Counted from the stretch's first letter, positions 1 to 6,233 are shown. The stretch: DNA of 7,397 bases from an uncultured bacterium (GCA_903891335.1 CAITDX010000064.1:1-7397); one strand, 5' to 3'. The notes: generated from the sequence alone by a model not told the origin. Translations and numbers: made by a program.

Positions 1-30
1 GTATGGATTTATAAAGGTGAAATTATTTAG
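1..30 (+). CDS. rpsC: 30S ribosomal protein S3, C-terminal end (partial)
   Basis: Frame 1 reads VWIYKGEII followed by TAG at 28-30. This matches the conserved end of ribosomal protein S3, where the family closes with a sequence like VKVWIFKGEIL. The gene starts outside the window, so only nine codons are visible. S3 binds the head of the 30S subunit near the mRNA entry channel. Its position directly before rplP, two bases from that start codon, is the standard S10-operon order and supports the call despite the short match. Confidence 0.85.
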   Translation, partial: VWIYKGEII

Positions 31-32
31 TC

Positions 33-439
33 ATGTTACAACCTAAAAAAGTAAAATACCGCAAGACTTTTAGAGGCAAGAATCGAGGAGTGGCTACTCG
101 TGGCACAGAACTCGCTTTTGGTGAATACGGTTTACGTTCGCTCGATCTTGGTGAGATCTCTGCTCGCCAAATTGAAGCTGCTCGTAAAAAATCACCTATG
201 CTACTAAAAGAGAAGGTAAATACTGGATTAAGATCTTCCCCAGCAAGCCTCTTACTCAGAAAGCTTTGGGTGTCAAAATGGGCGGCGGCAAGGGCAATAT
301 CGAGCAATACGTTGCGCCAGTTAAGCCAGGTTTTGTACTTTTTGAAATTGGTGGTGTCAGTGAAGCTTTGGCCAAAGATGCTATGCACAAGGCTGCTGCT
401 AAATTATCAGTTAAAACTGAATTTATCAAGAAAAAATAA
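33..439 (+). CDS. rplP: 50S ribosomal protein L16, with an apparent -1 frameshift at an A6 tract
   Basis: L16 is a large-subunit protein near the peptidyl transferase centre and the A-site tRNA elbow. The N-terminal part reads in frame from ATG 33 (MLQPKKVKYRKTF, then GVATRGTELAFGEYGL and ARQIEAARKK), a clear L16 match. After the A6 run at 186-191 the L16 similarity moves to the -1 frame (YWIKIFPSKPLTQKA, GVKMGGGKGNIE, EIGGVSEALAKDA, AAKLSVKTEFIKKK) and ends at TAA 437-439. Re-reading one A gives a protein of about 135 residues, the normal family length. Without the shift the original frame stays open to TGA 441-443 but its last 80 or so codons do not resemble L16. A sequencing or assembly deletion (A7 to A6) is the simplest cause; slippage on AAA AAA is possible. 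AAAGGTGA at 13-20 is a possible but distant ribosome binding site. L16 is normally indispensable, so I do not call it a dead gene. Confidence 0.9.
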
Positions 440-643
440 ATGAAAAGAAACGATATTAAAGCCCTAGCACAAAAATCGGTGGCAGAATTGCAAAAAGATT
501 TGCAAACCTTCAACCGTGATTTGGCTACCATGCGCTTACAAAAAAAAGTAGGTAAATTGAGCAGTGTCGCTCGCTTAAAGAATTTGAGTGACGATATCGC
601 TCGCATTAAAACTGCACTGACAGTCAAAACCAGTAACAACTAA
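440..643 (+). CDS. rpmC: 50S ribosomal protein L29
   Basis: L29 is a small two-helix protein of the large subunit located around the polypeptide exit tunnel, next to L23. The 67-residue product fits the family (about 60-70 residues). It is charged and helical, with the typical pattern of an N-terminal helix (SVAELQKDLQTFNRDLATMRLQ) and the family-like VGKLSSVARLKNLSDDIARIKT stretch. The ATG follows the rplP stop without a gap, which suggests translational coupling, and there is no clear Shine-Dalgarno. An A8 run at 540-547 is in frame, so not every long A tract in this window is broken. Position between L16 and S17 is the standard order. Confidence 0.92.
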   Translation: MKRNDIKALAQKSVAELQKDLQTFNRDLATMRLQKKVGKLSSVARLKNLSDDIARIKTALTVKTSNN

Positions 644-647
644 TTAT

Positions 648-887
648 ATGAAAAAATTACAAGGCAAAGTCATTTCTCTTAAGACCAAAGACACTGCGGT
701 GGTTAAGGTTGAGCGCAAGTGGGCGCATCCTTTATACCAGAAATTGGTCAAACGCAGTAAGAACTTTACTTGCGACTTGAGTACGACTGAGCAACAGGTA
801 GTTTTGGGTGATTTGGTAGAGATCGAAGAAACTCGTCCTTTGAGCAAGACCAAACACTTCAAGGTAGTTAAGAAGGTTGAAAACTAA
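648..887 (+). CDS. rpsQ: 30S ribosomal protein S17
   Basis: S17 is a primary 16S rRNA-binding protein with an OB fold that helps assemble the 30S body. The product is 79 residues, within the usual bacterial range of about 80-90. Recognisable parts are the opening LQGKVISLKTKDTAVVKVER, the HPLYQKLVKRSKNF segment (family: HP.Y.K...R...) and GDLVEIEETRPLSKTKHFKVV near the end (family: GD.V.I.E.RPLSK.K...). It starts four bases after rpmC and ends three bases before rplN, so the S10 and spc blocks are joined here with no room for a separate spc promoter. No Shine-Dalgarno motif is visible. Confidence 0.95.
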   Translation: MKKLQGKVISLKTKDTAVVKVERKWAHPLYQKLVKRSKNFTCDLSTTEQQVVLGDLVEIEETRPLSKTKHFKVVKKVEN

Positions 888-890
888 ACT

Positions 891-1265
891 ATGATACAAC
901 TTCGCAGCGTATTAGCTGTCGCCGATAACAGCGGTGCCAAAAAGATCAGAGTGATCCAGGTTTATGGTGGCTCTGCTCGCAAATTTGGTGCGGTTGGCGA
1001 CATGGTCGTCGCTTCAGTGATTGATGCCGATCCAAATGGTACCGTCAAAAAAGGTGAGAAGGTTAGAGCCGTCATTGTGCGCACTGCCAAAGAATATCGC
1101 CGCAGTAGTGGTGAATACATTCGCTTTGATGAGAATGCTGCAGTGATTGTTCAAGCTCGAGGCAACAAAGAACCAGTAGGCACTCGTGTCTTTGGTCCAA
1201 TTGCTCGCGAAGTCAAAGATCAGGGTTACAACAAAGTTGCCAGTTTGGCTCCGGAGGTACTATGA
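891..1265 (+). CDS. rplN: 50S ribosomal protein L14
   Basis: L14 lies at the subunit interface of the 50S particle, contacts L19 and 16S rRNA, and is the docking surface of the silencing factor RsfS. The 124-residue product has the normal length and clear family sequence: MIQLRSVLAVADNSGAKKI at the start, GDMVVASVIDADPNGTVKKG in the middle, then RFDENAAVIV, GTRVFGPIAREV and a SLAPEVL end. The stop is TGA, inside an ATGA overlap with rplX. This is the only TGA stop among the genes here, and it shows that TGA is read as stop in this genome. The gene opens the classical spc group, three bases after rpsQ. Confidence 0.97.
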   Translation: MIQLRSVLAVADNSGAKKIRVIQVYGGSARKFGAVGDMVVASVIDADPNGTVKKGEKVRAVIVRTAKEYRRSSGEYIRFDENAAVIVQARGNKEPVGTRVFGPIAREVKDQGYNKVASLAPEVL

Positions 1266-1579
1266 AATTAAAAATTGGTGATAAAGTCATCGTCACTGCT
1301 GGCAAAGATAAGGGTAAAAAAAGCGAAGTAGTCGCAGTGTACCCCAGTGAGAATAAAGTGCTGGTTAAGGATGTCAATCTTTATTTCAAGCACATTAAAC
1401 CACTCATGGATCGCAAGGGTGAAAAAGTCAGAAAAGAACGTCCTCTCGACGTTGCTAAAGTAGCGATTTTGAATGACAAAGATCAGCCCGATCGGATTGC
1501 CTACAAGGTGTCCGCTAAGGGTCAAAAAGAAAGAATCTTTAAGAAAACTGGTCAGGTCATTACAGAAAAGAAGAAATAA
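1262..1579 (+). CDS. rplX: 50S ribosomal protein L24
   Basis: L24 is an assembly-initiating protein that binds the 5' region of 23S rRNA near the tunnel exit. The 105-residue protein carries the N-terminal KOW motif (KIGDKVIVTAGKDKGKKSEV) followed by NKVLVKDVNLYFKHIKP, both typical of the family. The C-terminal region (VAILNDKDQPDRIAYKV) has no cysteine pairs, so the zinc-binding CxxC variant seen in some L24 proteins is absent. The start overlaps the rplN stop by four bases (ATGA). A strong GGAGGT at 1253-1258 precedes it with a short three-base spacer, the best-matched ribosome binding site in the ribosomal part of this window. This points to reinitiation coupling. Confidence 0.95.
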   Translation: MKLKIGDKVIVTAGKDKGKKSEVVAVYPSENKVLVKDVNLYFKHIKPLMDRKGEKVRKERPLDVAKVAILNDKDQPDRIAYKVSAKGQKERIFKKTGQVITEKKK

Positions 1580-1580
1580 T

Positions 1581-2153
1581 ATGAACCGTTTGAAGCAAAA
1601 ATACCAGAATGAAGTGCAAAAAACCATTATGGCCGAGTTTGGTTATAAGAATCACTTCCAGGTTAGTAAGATTGAAAAAATCGTACTCAACATTGGTGTC
1701 AGTGATCCTCAAGAACCTCGTGCTCGTGAAAAAGTGATGCCTTCAATTGTCAAGCAATTTGAGGCGATCACCGGTCAACATCCTCAAGTAACCAAAGCTC
1801 GCAAGGCAGTTTCTAACTTCAAATTGCGCGCTGGCGATCCGATGGGTGTCATGGTGACTCTTCGTGGCGAGCTTATGTGGGAGTTTTTAGATCGTCTGAT
1901 TTCAATTGTTTTGCCTCGGGTCAAAGACTTTCGTGGTGTTAATCGCACCGCCTTCGATGGTCAGGGTAATTACAGTTTGGGAATTGAAGAGCAAATTTCT
2001 TTCCCAGAAATTGAATTTGATCAGATTGATCGTATTCGCCCACTCCAAGTCAATATTGTGACTAGTAATAAAAATGACAAAGAGTCATTCCGTTTATTAG
2101 AATTACTCGGCATGCCTTTTGCGAAAGAAGAAAATCAGAAAGGAGTGATTTAA
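1581..2153 (+). CDS. rplE: 50S ribosomal protein L5
   Basis: L5 binds 5S rRNA and contacts P-site tRNA in the central protuberance, working with L18, whose gene lies four genes downstream. The 190-residue product fits the family (about 180) with clear landmarks: MNRLKQKYQNEV start, FQVSKIEKIVLNIGVSD, GDPMGVMVTLRGELMWEFLDRL, LPRVKDFRGVNRTAFDGQGNYSLGI and EQISFPEIEFDQ. The frame is open upstream to 1473 inside rplX, but ATG 1581 is chosen because the protein then begins exactly like Bacillus L5 and sits one base after the rplX stop. In E. coli this part of the spc mRNA is the target of S8 feedback. I see no space for that structure before this start. Confidence 0.95.
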   Translation: MNRLKQKYQNEVQKTIMAEFGYKNHFQVSKIEKIVLNIGVSDPQEPRAREKVMPSIVKQFEAITGQHPQVTKARKAVSNFKLRAGDPMGVMVTLRGELMWEFLDRLISIVLPRVKDFRGVNRTAFDGQGNYSLGIEEQISFPEIEFDQIDRIRPLQVNIVTSNKNDKESFRLLELLGMPFAKEENQKGVI

Positions 2154-2164
2154 TTTTTATTTGT

Positions 2165-2187
2165 GCTTAGTCGCTCAAGCGATGAGC
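2165..2187 (+). promoter_or_regulatory. Hairpin in the rplE-rpsN gap (function unknown)
   Basis: The 74-base gap between rplE and rpsN contains a compact hairpin. GCTTA (2165-2169) and TCGC (2171-2174) pair with GCGA (2179-2182) and TGAGC (2183-2187), with G2170 bulged, one T-G wobble and a TCAA tetraloop. No T-run follows, so it is not a simple terminator. It could be a ribosomal-protein feedback site, an RNA processing site, or chance. Its position in the middle of the spc block, two genes before rpsH, makes an S8 link thinkable but unproven. Confidence 0.35.
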
Positions 2188-2227
2188 CTGACAGACTATT
2201 ACAAAGAAAAATTAAAACACGAACTTT

Positions 2228-2458
2228 ATGGCCAAGAAATCAAAAATCGCTCAGTCCAAACGGGTTTTAGCCAAGCGCGAAGCTTTGCTTAAGTCCGGAG
2301 TGAAAAAAGTTAATAAAGTCTCGACTCGCGGAGTAAATCGTTGTAAAATTACTGGCCGCCCAAGAGGTTACATGCGCTTTTTTGGTTTGAGCCGTCTTAC
2401 TTTTAGAGAATTAGCAGCCAAAGGTGAATTACCTGGTGTGGTGAAAACCAGCAAATAA
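2228..2458 (+). CDS. rpsN: 30S ribosomal protein S14, short zinc-free form
   Basis: S14 is a late-assembling protein of the 30S head, important for the A and P sites. The C-terminal half is unmistakable: NRCKITGRPRGYMRFFGLSR and FRELAAKGELPGV. At the four places where the zinc-type protein has cysteines, only C39 remains; T42, S55 and T58 replace the others. It is therefore of the zinc-independent class, like E. coli S14 (NRCRQTGRPHGF). It has only 76 residues against about 101 in E. coli, because the central helical part is missing. ATG 2228 is the only reasonable start, since an in-frame TAA lies at 2213-2215. There is no Shine-Dalgarno. The gene follows an unusually long gap for this cluster. 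Confidence 0.93.
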   Translation: MAKKSKIAQSKRVLAKREALLKSGVKKVNKVSTRGVNRCKITGRPRGYMRFFGLSRLTFRELAAKGELPGVVKTSK

Positions 2459-2462
2459 CATT

Positions 2463-2849
2463 ATGACCGATCCTATTGCAGACATGATCATCAGAATTAA
2501 GAATGCCCTGGCAGCAGGTCATCAAAGCTTGACCTTGCCTCATTCGAAGCTCAAGGAAGCCTTGTTGCGTATTCTTCAAGAAGGCAACTACATTAGTGCT
2601 TTTGAAGTGGTCGATGGTCAATTCAAAGAATTAAAAGTGACCTTGCGCTACATCGGTAAATCTCCCGCAATTAGTGGAGTCAAACGGGTGTCTAAGCCAG
2701 GCCGTCGCATTTACAAGAGTGCTACTGAAATCCCTCGCACCTTGAATGGCTATGGTCTCACCATTTTATCTACCAACAAAGGTTTGATGGATGGCAAGAG
2801 CGCACGTAAACAAAATTTGGGAGGAGAAATTCTTTGCCAGATTTGGTAA
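2463..2849 (+). CDS. rpsH: 30S ribosomal protein S8
   Basis: S8 binds the central domain of 16S rRNA (helix 21 region) and, in E. coli, represses the spc operon by binding its mRNA. The product has 128 residues, normal for bacteria. The N-terminus (MTDPIADMIIRIKNALAAGH) and the C-terminal part (GLTILSTNKGLMDGKSARK, then GGEILCQIW) match the family closely, including the terminal tryptophan. RVSKPGRRIYKS in the middle is also typical. It begins four bases after rpsN without a clear Shine-Dalgarno and is followed by a 20-base gap to rplF. Whether S8 regulates this cluster cannot be read from the sequence. Confidence 0.96.
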   Translation: MTDPIADMIIRIKNALAAGHQSLTLPHSKLKEALLRILQEGNYISAFEVVDGQFKELKVTLRYIGKSPAISGVKRVSKPGRRIYKSATEIPRTLNGYGLTILSTNKGLMDGKSARKQNLGGEILCQIW

Positions 2850-2869
2850 TCAGAATTTGAGAAAAACGT

Positions 2870-3409
2870 ATGTCAAAAATTGGTAAAAAAATCATCACCA
2901 TTCCTAATCAAGTTACCGTGACAGTGGCTGATGGTCAGATTGTTGTCAGAGGCACCAAGGGTGAGCTGAAATTAGCGATGATGCCCAACATTGAAGTGGT
3001 AGTAGCTGATGGCACTGTCAATTTGCAACGCAAAAATAACGAAAAACAAACTCGCGCCAACCATGGCTTGTTGCGTAGTCTCATTGCCAACAACATTGAG
3101 GGTGTGGCTAATGGTTATAAAAAATCACTCAAATTGATTGGAACTGGTTATAGAGTGACTGCCAAGGGTGCTGGACTTTCTATGACCTTGGGTTTCTCTC
3201 ATATGGTTGATGTGCAGCCAGTGGCAGGAGTAACTTTCAAGGTTGAAGGTAATGACACTATTCATATCGAAGGTATTGATAAACAATTAGTTGGTCAGGT
3301 TGCAGCTGATATCCGTGGACTTCGTCCACCTGAGCCATATTTGGGCAAAGGTATTCGCTACAGCGACGAAGTCGTGAAGAAGAAACCAGGTAAGGCTGCG
3401 GCTAAATAA
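2870..3409 (+). CDS. rplF: 50S ribosomal protein L6
   Basis: L6 sits near the GTPase-associated region and the sarcin-ricin loop of 23S rRNA. The 179-residue protein has the usual length and two repeated domains. It opens with MSKIGKKIITIPNQVTV, has a central GYKKSLKLIGTGYRV segment where the second domain begins, and carries the family signature RPPEPYLGKGIRY at residues 152-164 that binds rRNA. The last dozen residues (KKKPGKAAAK) form a basic tail, common in L6. The start lies 20 bases after rpsH with only a weak GAG upstream, and rplR follows after 9 bases. Confidence 0.96.
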   Translation: MSKIGKKIITIPNQVTVTVADGQIVVRGTKGELKLAMMPNIEVVVADGTVNLQRKNNEKQTRANHGLLRSLIANNIEGVANGYKKSLKLIGTGYRVTAKGAGLSMTLGFSHMVDVQPVAGVTFKVEGNDTIHIEGIDKQLVGQVAADIRGLRPPEPYLGKGIRYSDEVVKKKPGKAAAK

Positions 3410-3418
3410 AGGGAATCC

Positions 3419-3775
3419 ATGTCAGACATAAAAGTACTTAATCGACAAAGACTCAAAAGACAACTGCGCATTCGTGGCAAAGTCGCCAAGGTTGCGAGTC
3501 GCCATCGCTTAGTGGTGTTCCGCTCCAATGAGCACATTAGTTTGCAAGTGGTTGATACTACTGGTAAAACCTTATTTGGTGCCAGCGACATTGGTAAAAC
3601 CAATAAAATTAAGGGAACTAAAACTGAGCGTAGCATTGTCGTCGCCAAAAACTTACTCGTTGCTTTACAAAAAGCAAAAATTGAAGAACTTGTTTTTGAT
3701 CGCTCATATTATAAATATCATGGCAGAATTAAGGCTGTAGCCGAGACTTTGCGTGAAGGTGGCATTAAACTATAA
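3419..3775 (+). CDS. rplR: 50S ribosomal protein L18
   Basis: L18 binds 5S rRNA together with L5 and attaches it to the central protuberance of the 50S subunit. The 118-residue product has the normal length. Family features are the basic N-terminus (RLKRQLRIRGKVAK), RHRLVVFRSNEHISLQVVD, VAKNLLVALQKAKIEELVFDRSYYKYHGRIKAVAETLREGGI near the end, where the YKYHGR..A.A...R..G pattern is diagnostic. Upstream AAAGGGAATCC gives a weak Shine-Dalgarno. rpsE begins three bases after the stop, as usual in the spc block. Confidence 0.95.
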   Translation: MSDIKVLNRQRLKRQLRIRGKVAKVASRHRLVVFRSNEHISLQVVDTTGKTLFGASDIGKTNKIKGTKTERSIVVAKNLLVALQKAKIEELVFDRSYYKYHGRIKAVAETLREGGIKL

Positions 3776-3778
3776 ACT

Positions 3779-4420
3779 ATGGCAAGAGATAATTTTGACA
3801 AACCAGAAGTTAAGGAATTTGAGGAAAAAGTCATTCAAATTTCTCGTGTTTCCAAGAAAACCAAGGGTGGTAACAAAGCCGGTTTTTCTGTGTTGATGGT
3901 TGTAGGTGATAAAAAAGGCAAAGTTGGTGTGGGTTTGGGCAAAGCCAGTGATGTGCTTGCTGCTATCAAAAAAGGTATTAAAAAAGCTAAGAAAAAAATG
4001 ATTAGTGTGCCACTTGATGGCACAACCATTCCTTTTGCCGTCACAGTCAAAGAAGGTGCTGGTCGCATCATGTTGAAGCCTTCCAGCAAAGGAACTGGTG
4101 TGATTGCTGGTGGTCCAGTTCGTGCCGTGGTTGAGGCTGCCGGTGTCAGAGATATTACTGGCAAGATCATGGGTAGCGACAACCAAGCTTCTTCAGTCTA
4201 TGCTACATTTGCCGCTTTGAAACAAATTGCCAAGATTGTTGAAATCAAAGGCATTGCCTTGCGTTCAATTGCCGATATTGAAGAAGAAGAGCGTAAGAAA
4301 ATGGAAGAACTTCAGAAAAAAGCAGCGGTCAAAGAGAAACCAGCTGAGGCTAGCGCTGCTCCTGCAGTTGCCAAAAAGTCAGCTGCTAAGAAACCAGTTG
4401 CTAAGGTTGCTAAGAAATAA
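3779..4420 (+). CDS. rpsE: 30S ribosomal protein S5 with a long Lys/Ala C-terminal tail
   Basis: S5 acts in decoding fidelity and in mRNA unwinding at the entry tunnel. The N-terminal double-stranded-RNA-binding-like domain covers about residues 14-78 (EKVIQISRVSKKTKGG, VVGDKKGKVGVGLGKA). The C-terminal domain includes GTGVIAGGPVRAVVEAAGV at 105-123 and IMGSDNQASSVYATFAAL. The conserved body ends near residue 165. It is followed by a charged helix-like stretch (IEEEERKKMEELQKK) and a low-complexity tail of K, A, P and V to residue 213, making the protein about 45 residues longer than E. coli S5. The tail probably contacts rRNA or is disordered. The next gene is rplO, not rpmD, after only 11 bases. 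Confidence 0.96.
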   Translation: MARDNFDKPEVKEFEEKVIQISRVSKKTKGGNKAGFSVLMVVGDKKGKVGVGLGKASDVLAAIKKGIKKAKKKMISVPLDGTTIPFAVTVKEGAGRIMLKPSSKGTGVIAGGPVRAVVEAAGVRDITGKIMGSDNQASSVYATFAALKQIAKIVEIKGIALRSIADIEEEERKKMEELQKKAAVKEKPAEASAAPAVAKKSAAKKPVAKVAKK

Positions 4421-4431
4421 GGATTTACGCC

Positions 4432-4872
4432 ATGTCGATTTTGCATACAATCAAGAAAATTACCGAAAAAGCCAGCAAGCGCTTGGGTCGTGGTTACGGC
4501 TCAGGCAAAGGCGGTCACACTTCTTCCAGAGGTCAGAAGGGTCAACGTTCTCGCACTGGCTCCAAGGTGCCTCTTTGGTTTGAGGGTGGTGCCTTGCCAT
4601 TATCCAAGAGAATCCCAATGTGGCGTGGTAAAGGTCGTTTCAAGAGTTTGTTGACTACTGCTGAATTGACTTTTGATGATCTCAACAAAATTGAGCTAAC
4701 TGATATTAGTTTAGAGTCTCTCAAGTTGCACAAGATTATCGATAAGCGTTTCAAAAAGGCTAAGGTTATCAGTAAAGGTAAACTCAGTAAGAAAGTCAAC
4801 CTAAAAGGTATTGCGGTGTCTGCAGCAGCTGCCAAGCAGATCGAAGCTCTTGGTGGACAGATTGTAGATTAA
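4432..4872 (+). CDS. rplO: 50S ribosomal protein L15
   Basis: L15 is a late assembly protein with a long N-terminal arm reaching into 23S rRNA. The 146-residue product has the family N-terminus rich in glycine and basic residues: LHTIKKI, RLGRGYGSGKGGHTSSRGQKGQ and FEGGALPLSKRIP. The globular C-terminal part ends with VSAAAAKQIEALGGQIVD, where the AKxxIExxGG pattern is typical. The stop/start region carries AAGGA (4419-4423) eight bases before ATG, a reasonable Shine-Dalgarno overlapping the rpsE stop. In most bacteria rpmD (L30) separates rpsE and rplO; here it is missing. A 59-base non-coding gap follows before secY. Confidence 0.96.
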   Translation: MSILHTIKKITEKASKRLGRGYGSGKGGHTSSRGQKGQRSRTGSKVPLWFEGGALPLSKRIPMWRGKGRFKSLLTTAELTFDDLNKIELTDISLESLKLHKIIDKRFKKAKVISKGKLSKKVNLKGIAVSAAAAKQIEALGGQIVD

Positions 4873-4874
4873 GC

Positions 4875-4903
4875 TTGCTTTTTATCTTGTTTTTGCTTAA
4901 AAT
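4875..4903 (+). promoter_or_regulatory. Candidate internal promoter upstream of secY
   Basis: TTGCTT (4875-4880) and TAAAAT (4898-4903) are separated by 17 bases, a sigma-70-like arrangement with a poor -35 and a five-of-six -10. A second -10-like TATAGA lies at 4913-4918. The region is the 59-base gap between rplO and secY and is AT-rich, so chance matches are likely. A transcript from the first -10 would have a leader of about 20 bases. Confidence 0.3.
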
Positions 4904-4931
4904 TTAGCTTCTTATAGATCGCGTTTAAGCA
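4894..4931 (+). repeat. Inverted repeat abutting the secY start codon
   Basis: TGCTTAAA (4894-4901) and TTTAAGCA (4924-4931) form a perfect 8-base inverted repeat around a 22-base loop. The 3' arm touches the GTG start of secY. It overlaps the candidate -10. As RNA it could partly occlude the start site; as DNA it could be a protein site. The large loop and low GC make it a weak structure. Confidence 0.4.
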
Positions 4932-6218
4932 GTGCTAGAAAAATTTACAAAAAAAATCCAAGCGATTTTCGCCAATCCCAAGCTTAAAAGTAAGCTGTTA
5001 TTTACCCTAGGAATTTTTGCTCTCACTCGTGTTTTGGCACATATTCCGGTGCCAGTGGTCGATCTTGACCAGTTGCGCTATATTTTTGCTTCAAATCAAT
5101 TTTTGAACTTCCTGAATCTGTTTGCTGGTGGCACTCTAGCCAACTTTTCAATTGTGGCCGTGGGTATTAGTCCCTATATCACTGCTTCGATTATCATGCA
5201 GCTGCTCGGCATGGTCTTTCCTAAGATCAAAGAAATGCAAAAGGAGGGGGAAGCGAGTCGAGCTAAGCTCAATCAATATATGCGAATTGGGTCAGTTCCC
5301 ATCGCAGTCTTGCAGTCAATTTCCGTGCTCGCTTTGCTTAACTCTCAGGGCTTATTGCTTGAGGTTGGCTTGTCAAATATTGTGATTGTAGTGATGACTT
5401 TAGTGGCGGGAGCAGTGCTAATGATGTGGTTGGGCGAATCAATTAATGAGCGTGGTCTTGGTAATGGTATTTCTATGATTTTATTGGCTGGTATTATTAG
5501 TCAAATTCCGAGCGGTATAGGGAGCGTTGTCGCACTACTTGATACGATTCCCCTGATGACTTTGTTGGTAGTTGCGGCTTTGCTACTGGGTGTAGTGTGG
5601 ACTGTCGTTTTCATGAATGAGGCAGTGCGCAAGATCCAGATTCAATATGCCAAGCGTATTCGTGGTGGTCGTCAATTTGGTGGCCAACAGACCCATCTAC
5701 CAATTAAAGTCAATGTAGCTGGAGTAATGCCAATTATTTTTGCGGTGTCACTGATGATGTTGCCAGATTTTATCGGACGAATGCTGTTGCTTGCCAGTAA
5801 TCCAACTTTAGTGAGTATTGGTGAAAAAATGACGGTGTATTTTGCGACCACGTCACCAGTGTACCTCGTGAGTTATTTCGTGTTGGTATTTGCCTTTAGT
5901 TATTTCTCAGCGATGATTTTTTTCAACGCTCAAGATATTGCTGATGAACTCAAGAAAAGTGGTGCCTTTATGCCTGGTATTCGTCCTGGCAATGCCACTA
6001 AGAAATTTTTAGAATTCGTAGTCAACCGCATTACCTTCGCTGGAGCCTTGTTTTTGGCTTCGTTGGCGGTTTTGCCTTCTTTAGCACAATTAATTACGGG
6101 CATTTCTTCCTTGGCAGTAGGAGGAACGAGCGTTTTGATTGTGGTGTCAGTGATCTTGGAAACTGCCAAACAACTCGATTCGCAGCTGCTCAGTCTTAAT
6201 TATGAAAAATACTCATAG
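4932..6218 (+). CDS. secY: Preprotein translocase subunit SecY
   Basis: SecY is the channel-forming subunit of the SecYEG translocon in the cytoplasmic membrane, exporting or inserting proteins with SecA or the ribosome. The 428-residue product has ten hydrophobic segments at roughly 22-39, 72-92, 119-139, 146-167, 178-200, 206-228, 261-281, 307-330, 364-386 and 389-410. Signature sequences include GISPYITASIIMQLLG (78-93), INERGLGNGISM (171-182), THLPIKVNVAGVMPIIFA (254-271) and, in the fifth cytoplasmic loop, GAFMPGIRPG with R351, equivalent to the conserved E. coli R357. The start is GTG 4932, because an in-frame TAA lies at 4926-4928. No Shine-Dalgarno is visible. adk follows after 15 bases, a common arrangement. 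Confidence 0.97.
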   Translation: MLEKFTKKIQAIFANPKLKSKLLFTLGIFALTRVLAHIPVPVVDLDQLRYIFASNQFLNFLNLFAGGTLANFSIVAVGISPYITASIIMQLLGMVFPKIKEMQKEGEASRAKLNQYMRIGSVPIAVLQSISVLALLNSQGLLLEVGLSNIVIVVMTLVAGAVLMMWLGESINERGLGNGISMILLAGIISQIPSGIGSVVALLDTIPLMTLLVVAALLLGVVWTVVFMNEAVRKIQIQYAKRIRGGRQFGGQQTHLPIKVNVAGVMPIIFAVSLMMLPDFIGRMLLLASNPTLVSIGEKMTVYFATTSPVYLVSYFVLVFAFSYFSAMIFFNAQDIADELKKSGAFMPGIRPGNATKKFLEFVVNRITFAGALFLASLAVLPSLAQLITGISSLAVGGTSVLIVVSVILETAKQLDSQLLSLNYEKYS

Positions 6219-6233
6219 CAGAAAGGTGAGTGT

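Noticed and set aside
33..443. Uninterrupted reading frame through the whole rplP region
   Set aside because: After about residue 53 this frame no longer resembles L16, while the -1 frame does to its end. The open frame is kept only as a by-product.
1263..1265. Alternative genetic code (UGA as glycine, known in some CPR groups)
   Set aside because: TGA ends rplN exactly at the family length inside an ATGA overlap, so UGA works as a stop.
1473..1580. Upstream extension of the rplE frame
   Set aside because: It lies inside rplX and has no L5 similarity; ATG 1581 gives the family N-terminus.
3770..4186. Long antisense frames opposite rpsE and other genes (e.g. 256-639, 1268-1627, 3358-3648, 4542-4835)
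   Set aside because: They are shadows of conserved ribosomal protein genes, with compositions (Ser/Leu/Phe-rich) typical of antisense translation and no recognisable domain.
4227..4583. Sense-strand frame across the rpsE-rplO junction
   Set aside because: It overlaps two well-supported genes out of frame and shows no family similarity; the K/A-rich tail simply lacks stops in that frame.
4871..4885. AAGC-TT-GCTT plus T run after rplO as a terminator
   Set aside because: The loop would have just two bases and the stem four, too small for a real terminator hairpin.
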